Assembly (NCBI GenBank): GCA_965658225.1
Contig: CBFHRK010000009.1
Span: 1 to 43,604 of the forward strand
From: ECT2AJA-044 sp965658225
GTDB taxonomy: Bacteria > Bacteroidota > Bacteroidia > Flavobacteriales > ECT2AJA-044
DNA length: 43,604 bases
Direction: 5' to 3'
Below, piece after piece: positions 31,516-38,783 of the stretch (position 1 is its first letter; each line of letters begins with the position of its first letter). The translations under genes were made by a program, and so were the position numbers. The notes below the pieces were generated by a model, which had not been told where the DNA came from, searched no databases, and was given only the letters and a program-made list of their open reading frames with translations.

Positions 31516-33333
31516 ATGAAATTCTTTTTACGCATTTTGCGTTATGCTCGTCCGTACATGCCCTTTGCTGGCTTAGCGGGGTTATTTAACGTTCTCACCG
31601 TCACCTTTTCCCTGGTTTCGGTGACTTTAATCATTCCTGTACTGGGTGTTCTTTTCGGTACTCAGGAAAAGGTTTTTGAAGCCCCTTCCTTCGATTGGTC
31701 GATCGCGTCAATAAAAGATCTTTTCAATTATCAGGTTACATTAATCATAGAAGATCAAGGCCCTACCCGGGCCCTTGCATTTATTTGTTTACTTGTGGTC
31801 GGTGCCTACTTCGGAAAAAACCTTTTTCGCTACGGGGCGCTCTATTGTTTGGCCATCCTCCGGAACGGAGCTATCGCCGATATTCGAAACGCCTTGCACA
31901 AAAAAGTATTGGAACTGCCTTTGGGCTATTTCAATGAGAAAAGAAAAGGCGATGTGATGGCTCGAATGACCACTGATATGGTCGAAATCGAGTGGAGCAT
32001 GTTCACTGCCCTTGAAGTGGTAGTGCGTGAACCGCTCATGATTATTGGCTCGCTTACCGTACTCATGTTTATTAGTCCGGAGCTCACTTTGTTTATAGCG
32101 CTGTTGCTCCCAGTCACGGGCATTTTAATTGCCACGATTGGAAAAAGCTTAAAGCGAAACTCTTCTAAAGCGCAGGGCCGCATGGGCCAACTGCTCTCCT
32201 TTATTGAAGAAACGCTCACGGGTTTGCGCATAATTAAAGCCTTTAATGCAGAAGAGCAGAAGCACGATCAGTTTACCTCTGAAAACAATAGCTACCGCAA
32301 CCTAATGAACAAGGTGCTTTGGCGGCGCGATTTAGCCTCTCCAATTAGTGAGTTCCTCGGAGCTACGGTTATAGCCTCCGTTATTTGGTACGGCGGGAGT
32401 TTGATTTTAGAAGGTGACGGCCTGCGGCCCGAAGTGTTTTTTGGCTTCCTAATGATCTTTTTTCAAATCATTTCCCCCGCAAAGAGCCTAGCTACAACAA
32501 GCTATAATATTCAAAAAGGAAATGCTTCTGCCCAGCGGGTGTTCCAAATTTTAGACGCGGAGAATCCAATTACTGATCCTGTAAATCCGGTCGCTTTAAA
32601 GCAATTTAACCAATCCATTGAAGTGGATAACCTTACCTTCAGATACCAAAATGACCCGGTGCTGCAAGGTGTGAGTTTTACAGTCAATAAAGGCGAGTCA
32701 GTGGCTTTGGTCGGACCGTCAGGTTCGGGAAAAACAACCCTGGCTAATTTAATTCCCCGTTACTACGAGGTTGTTGAAGGGAGCCTACGGCTCGATGGCC
32801 ACCCGGTTTCGGCATACACATTAAAAGACCTTCGCGCTCAAATGGGTATTGTTACTCAAGAGAGCTTGCTTTTTAATGATACGGTATTAAATAATATCCG
32901 GCTTGGAAACCTGAATGCTTCCGAAGAAGAGGTAATTGCCGCTGCAAAAGTGGCCAATGCGCACGAATTTGTAGAGCAATTAGAAGAGGGGTACCACACA
33001 AATATTGGCGACGGCGGAAATAAATTAAGTGGTGGGCAAAAACAACGAATTAGCATTGCCCGCGCGGTACTTAAGAATCCACCCATTTTGATTCTCGACG
33101 AGGCGACGTCAGCCTTAGATACAGAAAGTGAGCGATTGGTTCAAGATGCCCTCAATCATTTAATGCAAAATAGAACGAGCATTATTATAGCGCATCGATT
33201 GAGTACAGTGCAGCATGTCGATAAAATCATTGTACTCAAAGAAGGCCAAGTGATGGAAGTTGGAACGCACGATGAGCTCATAAAAAAAGGCGGTATTTAC
33301 AACCGCCTTACTGAAATGCAAAGTTTCGTTTAG
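31516..33333 (+). CDS. ABC exporter with fused membrane and ATPase domains, MsbA-like
   Basis: The 605-residue half transporter has six membrane segments in the first 330 residues and a C-terminal ATPase with Walker A (GPSGSGKTTL), Q-loop (TQESLLF), signature LSGGQKQR, Walker B (ILILDEAT) and the H-loop (AHRLSTV). This architecture is the lipid/multidrug exporter group that includes MsbA, which flips lipid A-core to the periplasmic side. Substrate cannot be read from sequence. It is monocistronic. Its coding end contains a terminator for the convergent gene on the other strand. Confidence 0.93.
   Translation: MKFFLRILRYARPYMPFAGLAGLFNVLTVTFSLVSVTLIIPVLGVLFGTQEKVFEAPSFDWSIASIKDLFNYQVTLIIEDQGPTRALAFICLLVVGAYFGKNLFRYGALYCLAILRNGAIADIRNALHKKVLELPLGYFNEKRKGDVMARMTTDMVEIEWSMFTALEVVVREPLMIIGSLTVLMFISPELTLFIALLLPVTGILIATIGKSLKRNSSKAQGRMGQLLSFIEETLTGLRIIKAFNAEEQKHDQFTSENNSYRNLMNKVLWRRDLASPISEFLGATVIASVIWYGGSLILEGDGLRPEVFFGFLMIFFQIISPAKSLATTSYNIQKGNASAQRVFQILDAENPITDPVNPVALKQFNQSIEVDNLTFRYQNDPVLQGVSFTVNKGESVALVGPSGSGKTTLANLIPRYYEVVEGSLRLDGHPVSAYTLKDLRAQMGIVTQESLLFNDTVLNNIRLGNLNASEEEVIAAAKVANAHEFVEQLEEGYHTNIGDGGNKLSGGQKQRISIARAVLKNPPILILDEATSALDTESERLVQDALNHLMQNRTSIIIAHRLSTVQHVDKIIVLKEGQVMEVGTHDELIKKGGIYNRLTEMQSFV
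33282..33309 (-). terminator. Terminator of the ABM gene, embedded in the ABC exporter coding end
   Basis: Read on the minus strand: AAGGCGGT-TGTAAAT-ACCGCCTT followed by TTTTT. An eight-pair GC-rich stem, seven-base loop and U tract lie 30 bases past the stop of the convergent ABM gene, entirely within the ABC exporter's coding sequence. Confidence 0.75.
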
Positions 33334-33339
33334 TACTTG

Positions 33340-33684
33340 TTAAGCACTAGCCAGATATTCATGATAGCTTGTTGGCAGTCCTTCTAAAGCTCCTTTAAGT
33401 TCAGCCGAGGCGTTTCCATAAACTTCGATCATAGGCGTGGAAATTCCCAGCATTTGACCCAGAACAGGCCCTACATTGCCCATGTGCGCAAGCAAGGCAT
33501 TTGAGTCGGCATACGTTTCACGAACGACCACTTCGCCGGAATCTCTATTCACGAAATACTCGTATTGCATAGAATTAGGTTCATTTTCGCGCACAAGGGC
33601 TATGCATTGCTTTCCCAATTCAATCAGCTCATCGAGTTTTCCTTCGTGGGCGGTCATGCGCGCCGATAATTGAATTTTGTCCAT
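33340..33684 (-). CDS. ABM-domain monooxygenase-like protein (putative quinol monooxygenase type)
   Basis: The 114-residue protein has the ferredoxin-like antibiotic biosynthesis monooxygenase (ABM) pattern: a first strand with ARMTAHEGKLDELIEL, the centre EPNSMQYEYFVNRDSGEVVV RETYADSNALLAHM (here split), and a long helix in the second half. YgiN-type members of this family oxidise quinols or degrade heme, or act in stress. No cofactor is needed. It is a stand-alone gene, convergent with the ABC exporter with six bases between stops. Function beyond the family is unknown. Confidence 0.85.
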   Translation of the reverse strand: MDKIQLSARMTAHEGKLDELIELGKQCIALVRENEPNSMQYEYFVNRDSGEVVVRETYADSNALLAHMGNVGPVLGQMLGISTPMIEVYGNASAELKGALEGLPTSYHEYLASA

Positions 33685-33779
33685 AATAATGTAAAATAGG
33701 TTTGGTTAAGGGCTTAAATTAGCCTTTCGAAACTCGGAAACACCTTTATTTCCGTTTATTATTTAAAAATCGCCTAATT

Positions 33780-34181
33780 ATGTTTAAGAATATCGACCAC
33801 ATTGGAATTGCCGTAAAAGACCTTCAGGCCGCTAAGGCCTTATTTGAAAGGCTAACCGGACATAAGGTTGCCCACGAAGAATCGGTTCCAAATGAAAAAG
33901 TGAATACGGCATTTATTCAAATTGGGAATACAAAGCTCGAATTGCTTGAGCCAATGAATGGGGAAGGACCGATGGCGAAATTTATTGAAAAGCGCGGTGA
34001 AGGAATTCAGCAAATGGCGTTCGAAGTGGACGATATTGACGCCGAAATGGCCCGCCTAAAATCGGCGGGATTCGAACTTTTGAGTGATCAACCAAAGCTG
34101 GGCGCAAACAATACGAAGGTGTTTTTTATCCATCCAAGAAGTGCAAATGGCATTCTTGTTGAGGTTTTGCAAAAATCCTAA
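33780..34181 (+). CDS. mce: Methylmalonyl-CoA epimerase
   Basis: The enzyme interconverts (R)- and (S)-methylmalonyl-CoA in propionate and branched-chain amino acid metabolism. The 133 residues are a VOC-fold (glyoxalase-like) protein starting IDHIGIAVKDLQAAKALFE, then ELLEPMNGEGPMAKFIEKRG, EGIQQMAFEVDD and the late HPRSANGILVEVLQ. The metal ligands expected are His (DHIG), His or Gln (IQQMAF, here Gln in place of the usual His in some members) and Glu (VEVL). Length and motifs match Bacteroidetes Mce. Methylmalonyl-CoA mutase genes are not adjacent. Confidence 0.9.
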   Translation: MFKNIDHIGIAVKDLQAAKALFERLTGHKVAHEESVPNEKVNTAFIQIGNTKLELLEPMNGEGPMAKFIEKRGEGIQQMAFEVDDIDAEMARLKSAGFELLSDQPKLGANNTKVFFIHPRSANGILVEVLQKS

Positions 34182-34201
34182 TTTCTTGTTGATAAGAACT
34201 T

Positions 34202-34232
34202 TTGATGAGTTAACGGGTAATCAGTACGTTTG
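34202..34232 (+). promoter_or_regulatory. Promoter of the small lipoprotein gene
   Basis: TTG (34202-34204), 20 bases, then TACGTTTG (34225-34232) is a complete match to the Bacteroidetes -33 and -7 elements. Transcription would begin about 27 bases before the ATG at 34264. This is the best promoter in the window. Confidence 0.55.
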
Positions 34233-34263
34233 CGCGACTTTTTAACCATTGACTCCATTAAAA

Positions 34264-34731
34264 ATGAAAATCAAATTATTTATTCTGACCCTAGCTGCGG
34301 CAATTACTCTTGGTTCTTGTTCTAAAGAAGAAAACGACTTAGAAATTAAAACCGGAGCGATTACGGTAACAGGTGACTTGAGCTATTCTGTTGTGGGTAC
34401 AGCTTCTGTTCTTTTTATTGGAGATACACTTGCGGGCGTTACTATTGCTTCAAGTGATGGCGAAAAAGTATTGGCCGTGAACTTAAAGGCGAGTAATATC
34501 TTCCGAAGTGCTACTTATTCTGTAAACGATAACGGGGTCACTTTAAATGGCGAGTCGAACAGTAATTTGCAAGATAACGCCAACACCGCTTTTAACGGTA
34601 CGGCCGGAACCATTCGAATTGACAAAGGCCAATCGAACGATTTTCAAGGCGAAATTCGGAACATGCGCATGGTCAATTTTGATGGATCAACCATTACCAT
34701 TAACGGCAGTTTTAGAGCCGCGGCAAACTAA
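34264..34731 (+). CDS. Hypothetical small lipoprotein
   Basis: From the ATG at 34264 it has 155 residues; the upstream TTG extension is unnecessary. A lipoprotein signal peptide (MKIKLFILTLAAAITLGSCS) gives lipid Cys19. The mature part is beta-rich with Asn/Gly turns (GDTLAGVTIASSDGEKVLAV, then NLKASNIFRSATYSV), like a small beta-sandwich. I do not recognise the family. It has a good promoter and is convergent with the GH16 lipoprotein with 17 bases between, so it is not part of that operon. Confidence 0.8.
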   Translation: MKIKLFILTLAAAITLGSCSKEENDLEIKTGAITVTGDLSYSVVGTASVLFIGDTLAGVTIASSDGEKVLAVNLKASNIFRSATYSVNDNGVTLNGESNSNLQDNANTAFNGTAGTIRIDKGQSNDFQGEIRNMRMVNFDGSTITINGSFRAAAN

Positions 34732-34748
34732 AGATTGTTCGCACTTTA

Positions 34749-35861
34749 TTACTGAAACACACGCACATAGTCGACAACCATTTGTTGTGGAAATTGCGTC
34801 GTTTCATTGGGTGAACCGGGCCATATTCCTCCTACGGCAACGTTGAAAATAAAGAAAAAGGGTTCTTGAAATTCGCTCATTGGAGACGAGGTAATGTCTA
34901 TTGCGCAGAATTGGATATCATCGCGATACCAAGTGATCGAGGTCGAATCCCAGACAATACTGAAAACGTGAAATTCTTCAGCAAAAACTCCCTCAGACAG
35001 AGTATTGCTGCATCCAAAATCGGCTTTGGTTCCATTGTTATCCCAATGAACAGTCCCGTGAACACGGTTGTCTTTTCCTGCCCCGCCGCCTACGAGCTCC
35101 ATAATGTCAATTTCCCCACACGAAGGCCATCCGACCGTAGAGAAATTATCTCCTAACATCCAAAGCGCTGGCCAAATGCCTTGACCAAAAGGCAGGGCTG
35201 CTCTAATATCAATTCGACCATATTGAAAGCTTTGAGCATTTTCAGTTTTAATTCTGGACGAGGTGTAATTCCGACCCATGAAATTTTCTTCTTTGGCCTG
35301 AATAATTAAATATCCGTCACGGACATCGGTATTTTCTGGACGGTAATATTGCAACTCATTATTTCCCCAGCCATTTCCGCCGGTGCCGATGTCATGCGTC
35401 CAATCTGATGACAATGACGAACCTTCAAATTCATCATTCCAAACCAAGGTGTAATTTGGGTAGGTAAGTGGAGTTGTATATCCGGTAGTCGGGATTACTC
35501 CAATCGGTGGAAGTGGATCATCTACCGTTACCGTTACCGTAGTTTCCTTTTCTATATAATATTCATAGGATGCATGTGCCTTGATGAGTACACGAAACGT
35601 ACCAGATTCATTGTATTGGTAACTAGCTTCACCTTCGGGAGCGTTCACAATTTCAGAGGAACCCGTTGAATCAAAAAACTCGAAAGTGTAGTAATTGGCC
35701 ATTATTGCCGTAGCCGTAGCTTCAACTAAACCTCCCGTTTCAGAAGATTCTTCAACAGTGAAATTTAAATTGGCAGGAAGGGCAACCGGAACGTTGGCCG
35801 AATCTTTTGCACAACTAAAAGCAGCAGCAATAAATAAGAAAGAAAGAAGGAAATTTTTCAT
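34749..35861 (-). CDS. GH16 beta-glucanase lipoprotein with an N-terminal PKD-like domain
   Basis: The 370-residue protein is a surface-type lipoprotein (MKNFLLSFLFIAAAFSCAKD, lipid Cys17). Residues 30-115 form a beta-sandwich resembling a PKD or Ig-like module ending in TVTVTVDD. The GH16 catalytic domain runs from about 135 (YTLVWNDEFEG) to the end, with the nucleophile E250 and acid/base E255 in GEIDIMEL, and trailing MVVDYVRVFQ. GH16 enzymes cut beta-1,3- and mixed beta-1,3/1,4-glucans or galactans; the WNNEL.YY-type cleft residues (GNNELQYYRPENT) favour a laminarinase-type activity. It is the last gene of the SusCD locus, after an internal terminator. Confidence 0.93.
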   Translation of the reverse strand: MKNFLLSFLFIAAAFSCAKDSANVPVALPANLNFTVEESSETGGLVEATATAIMANYYTFEFFDSTGSSEIVNAPEGEASYQYNESGTFRVLIKAHASYEYYIEKETTVTVTVDDPLPPIGVIPTTGYTTPLTYPNYTLVWNDEFEGSSLSSDWTHDIGTGGNGWGNNELQYYRPENTDVRDGYLIIQAKEENFMGRNYTSSRIKTENAQSFQYGRIDIRAALPFGQGIWPALWMLGDNFSTVGWPSCGEIDIMELVGGGAGKDNRVHGTVHWDNNGTKADFGCSNTLSEGVFAEEFHVFSIVWDSTSITWYRDDIQFCAIDITSSPMSEFQEPFFFIFNVAVGGIWPGSPNETTQFPQQMVVDYVRVFQ

Positions 35862-35873
35862 AATTCTCGATTT

Positions 35874-35910
35874 AAAAAAAGGGCAGATACGCGCACGTAT
35901 CTACCCTTTT
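35874..35910 (-). terminator. Intrinsic terminator inside the SusCD operon
   Basis: Read on the minus strand: AAAAGGGTAGATACG-TGCG-CGTATCTGCCCTTTT and further T residues, a long stem with a single mismatch (A/C). It follows the PKD lipoprotein by 15 bases and precedes the GH16 lipoprotein start by 12, so it should reduce read-through into that gene. Confidence 0.85.
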
Positions 35911-35925
35911 AACACTACTCTACTT

Positions 35926-37278
35926 CTATTGTTGTACTATATCATCGATATAGAATGTTCCTGCATTCGCAACATCCCAACCAGGGAAGATTACGAGCTT
36001 ATTGTAAATGTTTGGCGTTCCAGTTAGGTCGAAGGTGATTTCTTCCCAAGCGTTTGCCGTAGTTACGTTGACGTCAAGTTCTACAAAAGAATTGGCGTTA
36101 TCGATTTCTTCGAGCTTAAGTCTAAAGGCTCCTGTTGCAGGCGCCCAAACTTTGATCTTGATAGACGTCTGTGTCGAAAAATCGAGTGCGCTCGCTAGAC
36201 TAACCTCAAGGCCAGCCCATGTCTCATTTCCATGTACCGTTTCCATTACACGCATACTGGTGTTGATACCGCTTTGGTCAGGGTTGTCAATGAATTGAAC
36301 GGTGCTATTTCCAAAGGCTCCCCAATCCGGCTCAACCGTTTCAAAATCCATTGGCAAGGTAGCTGTTGGAGCGGGGGGTGGAGCAGCAGTGTCGCTGTTG
36401 TACCCTTCTGGAACAAGACGGAAGTACCACGCTAAATCTGTTTCTTGCGAATCTTCGGCACGTAAGATTAATTGGTTTTCTTCAATATTGACAATCTTGT
36501 ACGTTTGAGCTCCGCAATACCATCCGATAAAAGAACTTCCCGTTACGGTTAGCGTAGTGTCGGCACCTTCCGTAATTGACCAGTTTTCTCCAAGTTGATC
36601 AGGAAAAGCAGATGACAAATCACCCACACCCGGATCGTATGCATTTGGCCAATCAGCAGAGTGAGCGTCGTTAAGATAGATAACACCGTTGGTTACCATA
36701 TCAAACTCGTATCCGCTTAATTTAAAAGTATAACGGTCAGTATACATTCCCGACCCTACCTTTCCGTTGGCAGATTCTTGATAGTATTCGGGCCAGTCGC
36801 CATTTTGTGATGGGTTAGGACCCACGCCAAAGTGACCGTCGGAAGCAGAATCAACCGCCCACGTTTTGTAACCGGGTCCTGCAGAACCTCCGGTCAAAAG
36901 ATCAAACAACGGGTTATCGAGTAATCCCGGATCGTCTTGATCAATAGTAATCACCTGTGAACTAGAGTTTGAACCACCGGCATTGTACACCGTGAGTGTG
37001 ATCGTATATTCTCCAGCAAACGGATACTCAGCGGTTACCTCATACCCTTCCCCAGTTAGGCCATTTCCAAAATCCCATTGGTTGGTCATGTTGGCATTTG
37101 AAGCCGTAAGCATAAGTACATTATCGCTCGTCGGAGAAACCGTATAGGTAAATTGTGCATCCGCCATACTTGGCGGATCCGTTAAAGTTGGTTCATCGTC
37201 CTTGCACGAGGTCAACCCTCCAAGAAATCCGATCCCAATAACAAAAGCAAAAACTTTTGTCCATTTATTCGTGCTCAT
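35926..37278 (-). CDS. PKD-domain glycan-binding lipoprotein of the SusCD locus
   Basis: From the ATG at 37278 (450 residues; the longer frame into susD is unlikely) it has a lipoprotein signal peptide (FAFVIGIGFLGGLTSC). A PKD domain follows (residues about 35-110: ANMTNQWDFGNGLTGEGYEV, AGEYTITLTVYNAGG). The middle holds a domain of unknown type with many aromatic residues, and the C-terminal 120 residues look like a beta-sandwich carbohydrate-binding module (LDFSTQTSIKIKVWAPATG, then AWEEITFDLTG and TFYIDDIVQQ). It has the place of SusE/F-like surface glycan-binding proteins, immediately after susD, and would capture glycan fragments. No catalytic residues are seen. Confidence 0.85.
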   Translation of the reverse strand: MSTNKWTKVFAFVIGIGFLGGLTSCKDDEPTLTDPPSMADAQFTYTVSPTSDNVLMLTASNANMTNQWDFGNGLTGEGYEVTAEYPFAGEYTITLTVYNAGGSNSSSQVITIDQDDPGLLDNPLFDLLTGGSAGPGYKTWAVDSASDGHFGVGPNPSQNGDWPEYYQESANGKVGSGMYTDRYTFKLSGYEFDMVTNGVIYLNDAHSADWPNAYDPGVGDLSSAFPDQLGENWSITEGADTTLTVTGSSFIGWYCGAQTYKIVNIEENQLILRAEDSQETDLAWYFRLVPEGYNSDTAAPPPAPTATLPMDFETVEPDWGAFGNSTVQFIDNPDQSGINTSMRVMETVHGNETWAGLEVSLASALDFSTQTSIKIKVWAPATGAFRLKLEEIDNANSFVELDVNVTTANAWEEITFDLTGTPNIYNKLVIFPGWDVANAGTFYIDDIVQQ

Positions 37279-37301
37279 TCTTCTTTTATTTAATTGATTG
37301 A

Positions 37302-38771
37302 TTAATAATTTGGATTCTGTTGCCAATTTCCACCGGCTAAGTCAATTTCAATTTGTGGAATTGGAAACAATTCGTGTTTACCTGGAGTAAATCCAGTTAT
37401 TTCGTTGGCTGCTTGTCCCGTCCGTACGAGGTCCCAAAAGCGATATCCCTCGCCACTCAATTCATTGCGCCGTTCGCGCCAAATGTCTTCAGTTAGCTGT
37501 GAACCTCCACTCGATAATGGGGGCATTCCCACACGATCGCGCACTTGATTGACAAGAGTTAGTGCCGTTCCATCATCTCCTGAACGATTATAGGCCTCTG
37601 CGGCCATTAAAAGCACATCCGCATAACGAATTACTTTGTAGTTCACGGGTGAGGTCAAGTCGTTGTCGGGCAAGCCTATTTCATTTTGCCGTTTGATGTA
37701 TTTATTGTTGTAGTATCCGGTATGACCTCCACCGCCAATGGCATAAGTAATACTGCCCGGGTTTGGTTGTGCTGCTATAAACGCATCTATATCAAGCACA
37801 GTTTCGTCACGACGAGGATCCCCGGCAGTAAAGGAGTTGTATAAGTCTTCCGTTGGAAGGTTGTAACTGTTTCCATCGCCATAAGTAGGCCCGTTGTATT
37901 GTCGTATACCGTGGAACCCAACGGCAGCATTACCTTCTAAGCAAACAAAGCACTCATATGATCCCCCTTCAAGACCACTGTATTCGATATCGAATACGGT
38001 TTCGTCATTGTTTTCATTCGAAACAGGCCAAATATCCGCATAATCTGAAAGTAGGGCATAACTGCCCGATTGAATTACTTGGTCAAAAGCCAAGGTTGCA
38101 TCCACAAATTCATCTTGATACAAATGGACTTTTCCCAACAATGCTAAAGCAGCACCTTTATCCGCTCTACCTTTTTCAAAACGACCCCAATCGAGGTTTT
38201 CCGCAGCAAAGGTTAAATCGCTTTCAATCTGATTGTACACTTGAGCTCTAGTGGCCCGTTCAATGTTGGTTACCTCATCGGCACCCAATCGCTCATCAAT
38301 AATCAAAGGAACACCTCCAAAGTATTTGACCAACTCGAAGTAGTAATAGGCGCGTAAGAAACGAGCTTCGCCTAGAACGCGGTTTTTTCCGTCAAAGTCA
38401 ATATTATCTTTGTTTTCCATAATGTAATTGACCCGCGCAATTCCAGTATAGTTGAATTGAAAAACGGACCGCAACTCATTATTGAAAGCATTGTGGGTCA
38501 TATTCTCAATCTCATGAAGACCTTGAGAATCGAAAACACTTTCTCCGCCAGCTATGGCGTTATCGGAAGCAATTTCTCCGATCCACTGTGTAATGTAGGA
38601 GGTCTGTAACAAGTCATAAGCACCAATTAATGCCAGTTCATAGTCTTGCGGCGTTAAGAAGTAGTTCTCCGCATCTTGAGTAAACTCTGGACCTACGTCT
38701 AAGAATTTCTCGCAACTCACGGTTGCAATAAAAGACCCGATAACAACAAGTAGTAATGCAATTTTTTTCAT
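37302..38771 (-). CDS. susD: SusD/RagB-family surface glycan-binding lipoprotein
   Basis: The 489-residue protein begins MKKIALLLVVIGSFIATVSC, lipid Cys20. The following EKFLDVGPEFTQDAENYF and the TPR-like helices (ARFLRAYYYFELVKYFGGVP, ADKGAALALLGKVHLYQ, LTEDIWRERRNELSGEGYRFWDLVRTG in part) are diagnostic of SusD. It ends with FPIPQIEIDLAGGNWQQNPNY, the usual tail. It forms the lid of the SusC channel and binds oligosaccharides. It is 12 bases downstream of susC, so co-translated or tightly coupled. Confidence 0.96.
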   Translation of the reverse strand: MKKIALLLVVIGSFIATVSCEKFLDVGPEFTQDAENYFLTPQDYELALIGAYDLLQTSYITQWIGEIASDNAIAGGESVFDSQGLHEIENMTHNAFNNELRSVFQFNYTGIARVNYIMENKDNIDFDGKNRVLGEARFLRAYYYFELVKYFGGVPLIIDERLGADEVTNIERATRAQVYNQIESDLTFAAENLDWGRFEKGRADKGAALALLGKVHLYQDEFVDATLAFDQVIQSGSYALLSDYADIWPVSNENNDETVFDIEYSGLEGGSYECFVCLEGNAAVGFHGIRQYNGPTYGDGNSYNLPTEDLYNSFTAGDPRRDETVLDIDAFIAAQPNPGSITYAIGGGGHTGYYNNKYIKRQNEIGLPDNDLTSPVNYKVIRYADVLLMAAEAYNRSGDDGTALTLVNQVRDRVGMPPLSSGGSQLTEDIWRERRNELSGEGYRFWDLVRTGQAANEITGFTPGKHELFPIPQIEIDLAGGNWQQNPNY

Positions 38772-38783
38772 GATCTTTTTCTA

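Noticed and set aside
35521..35541. Short tandem ACCGTT repeat
   Set aside because: Only about three copies, encoding the TVTVTV strand of the PKD-like domain; a normal beta-strand pattern, not a mobile or regulatory repeat.
37279..37326. Longer start of the PKD lipoprotein reaching into susD
   Set aside because: It would place residues before a clear lipoprotein signal peptide; the ATG at 37278 begins directly with it.
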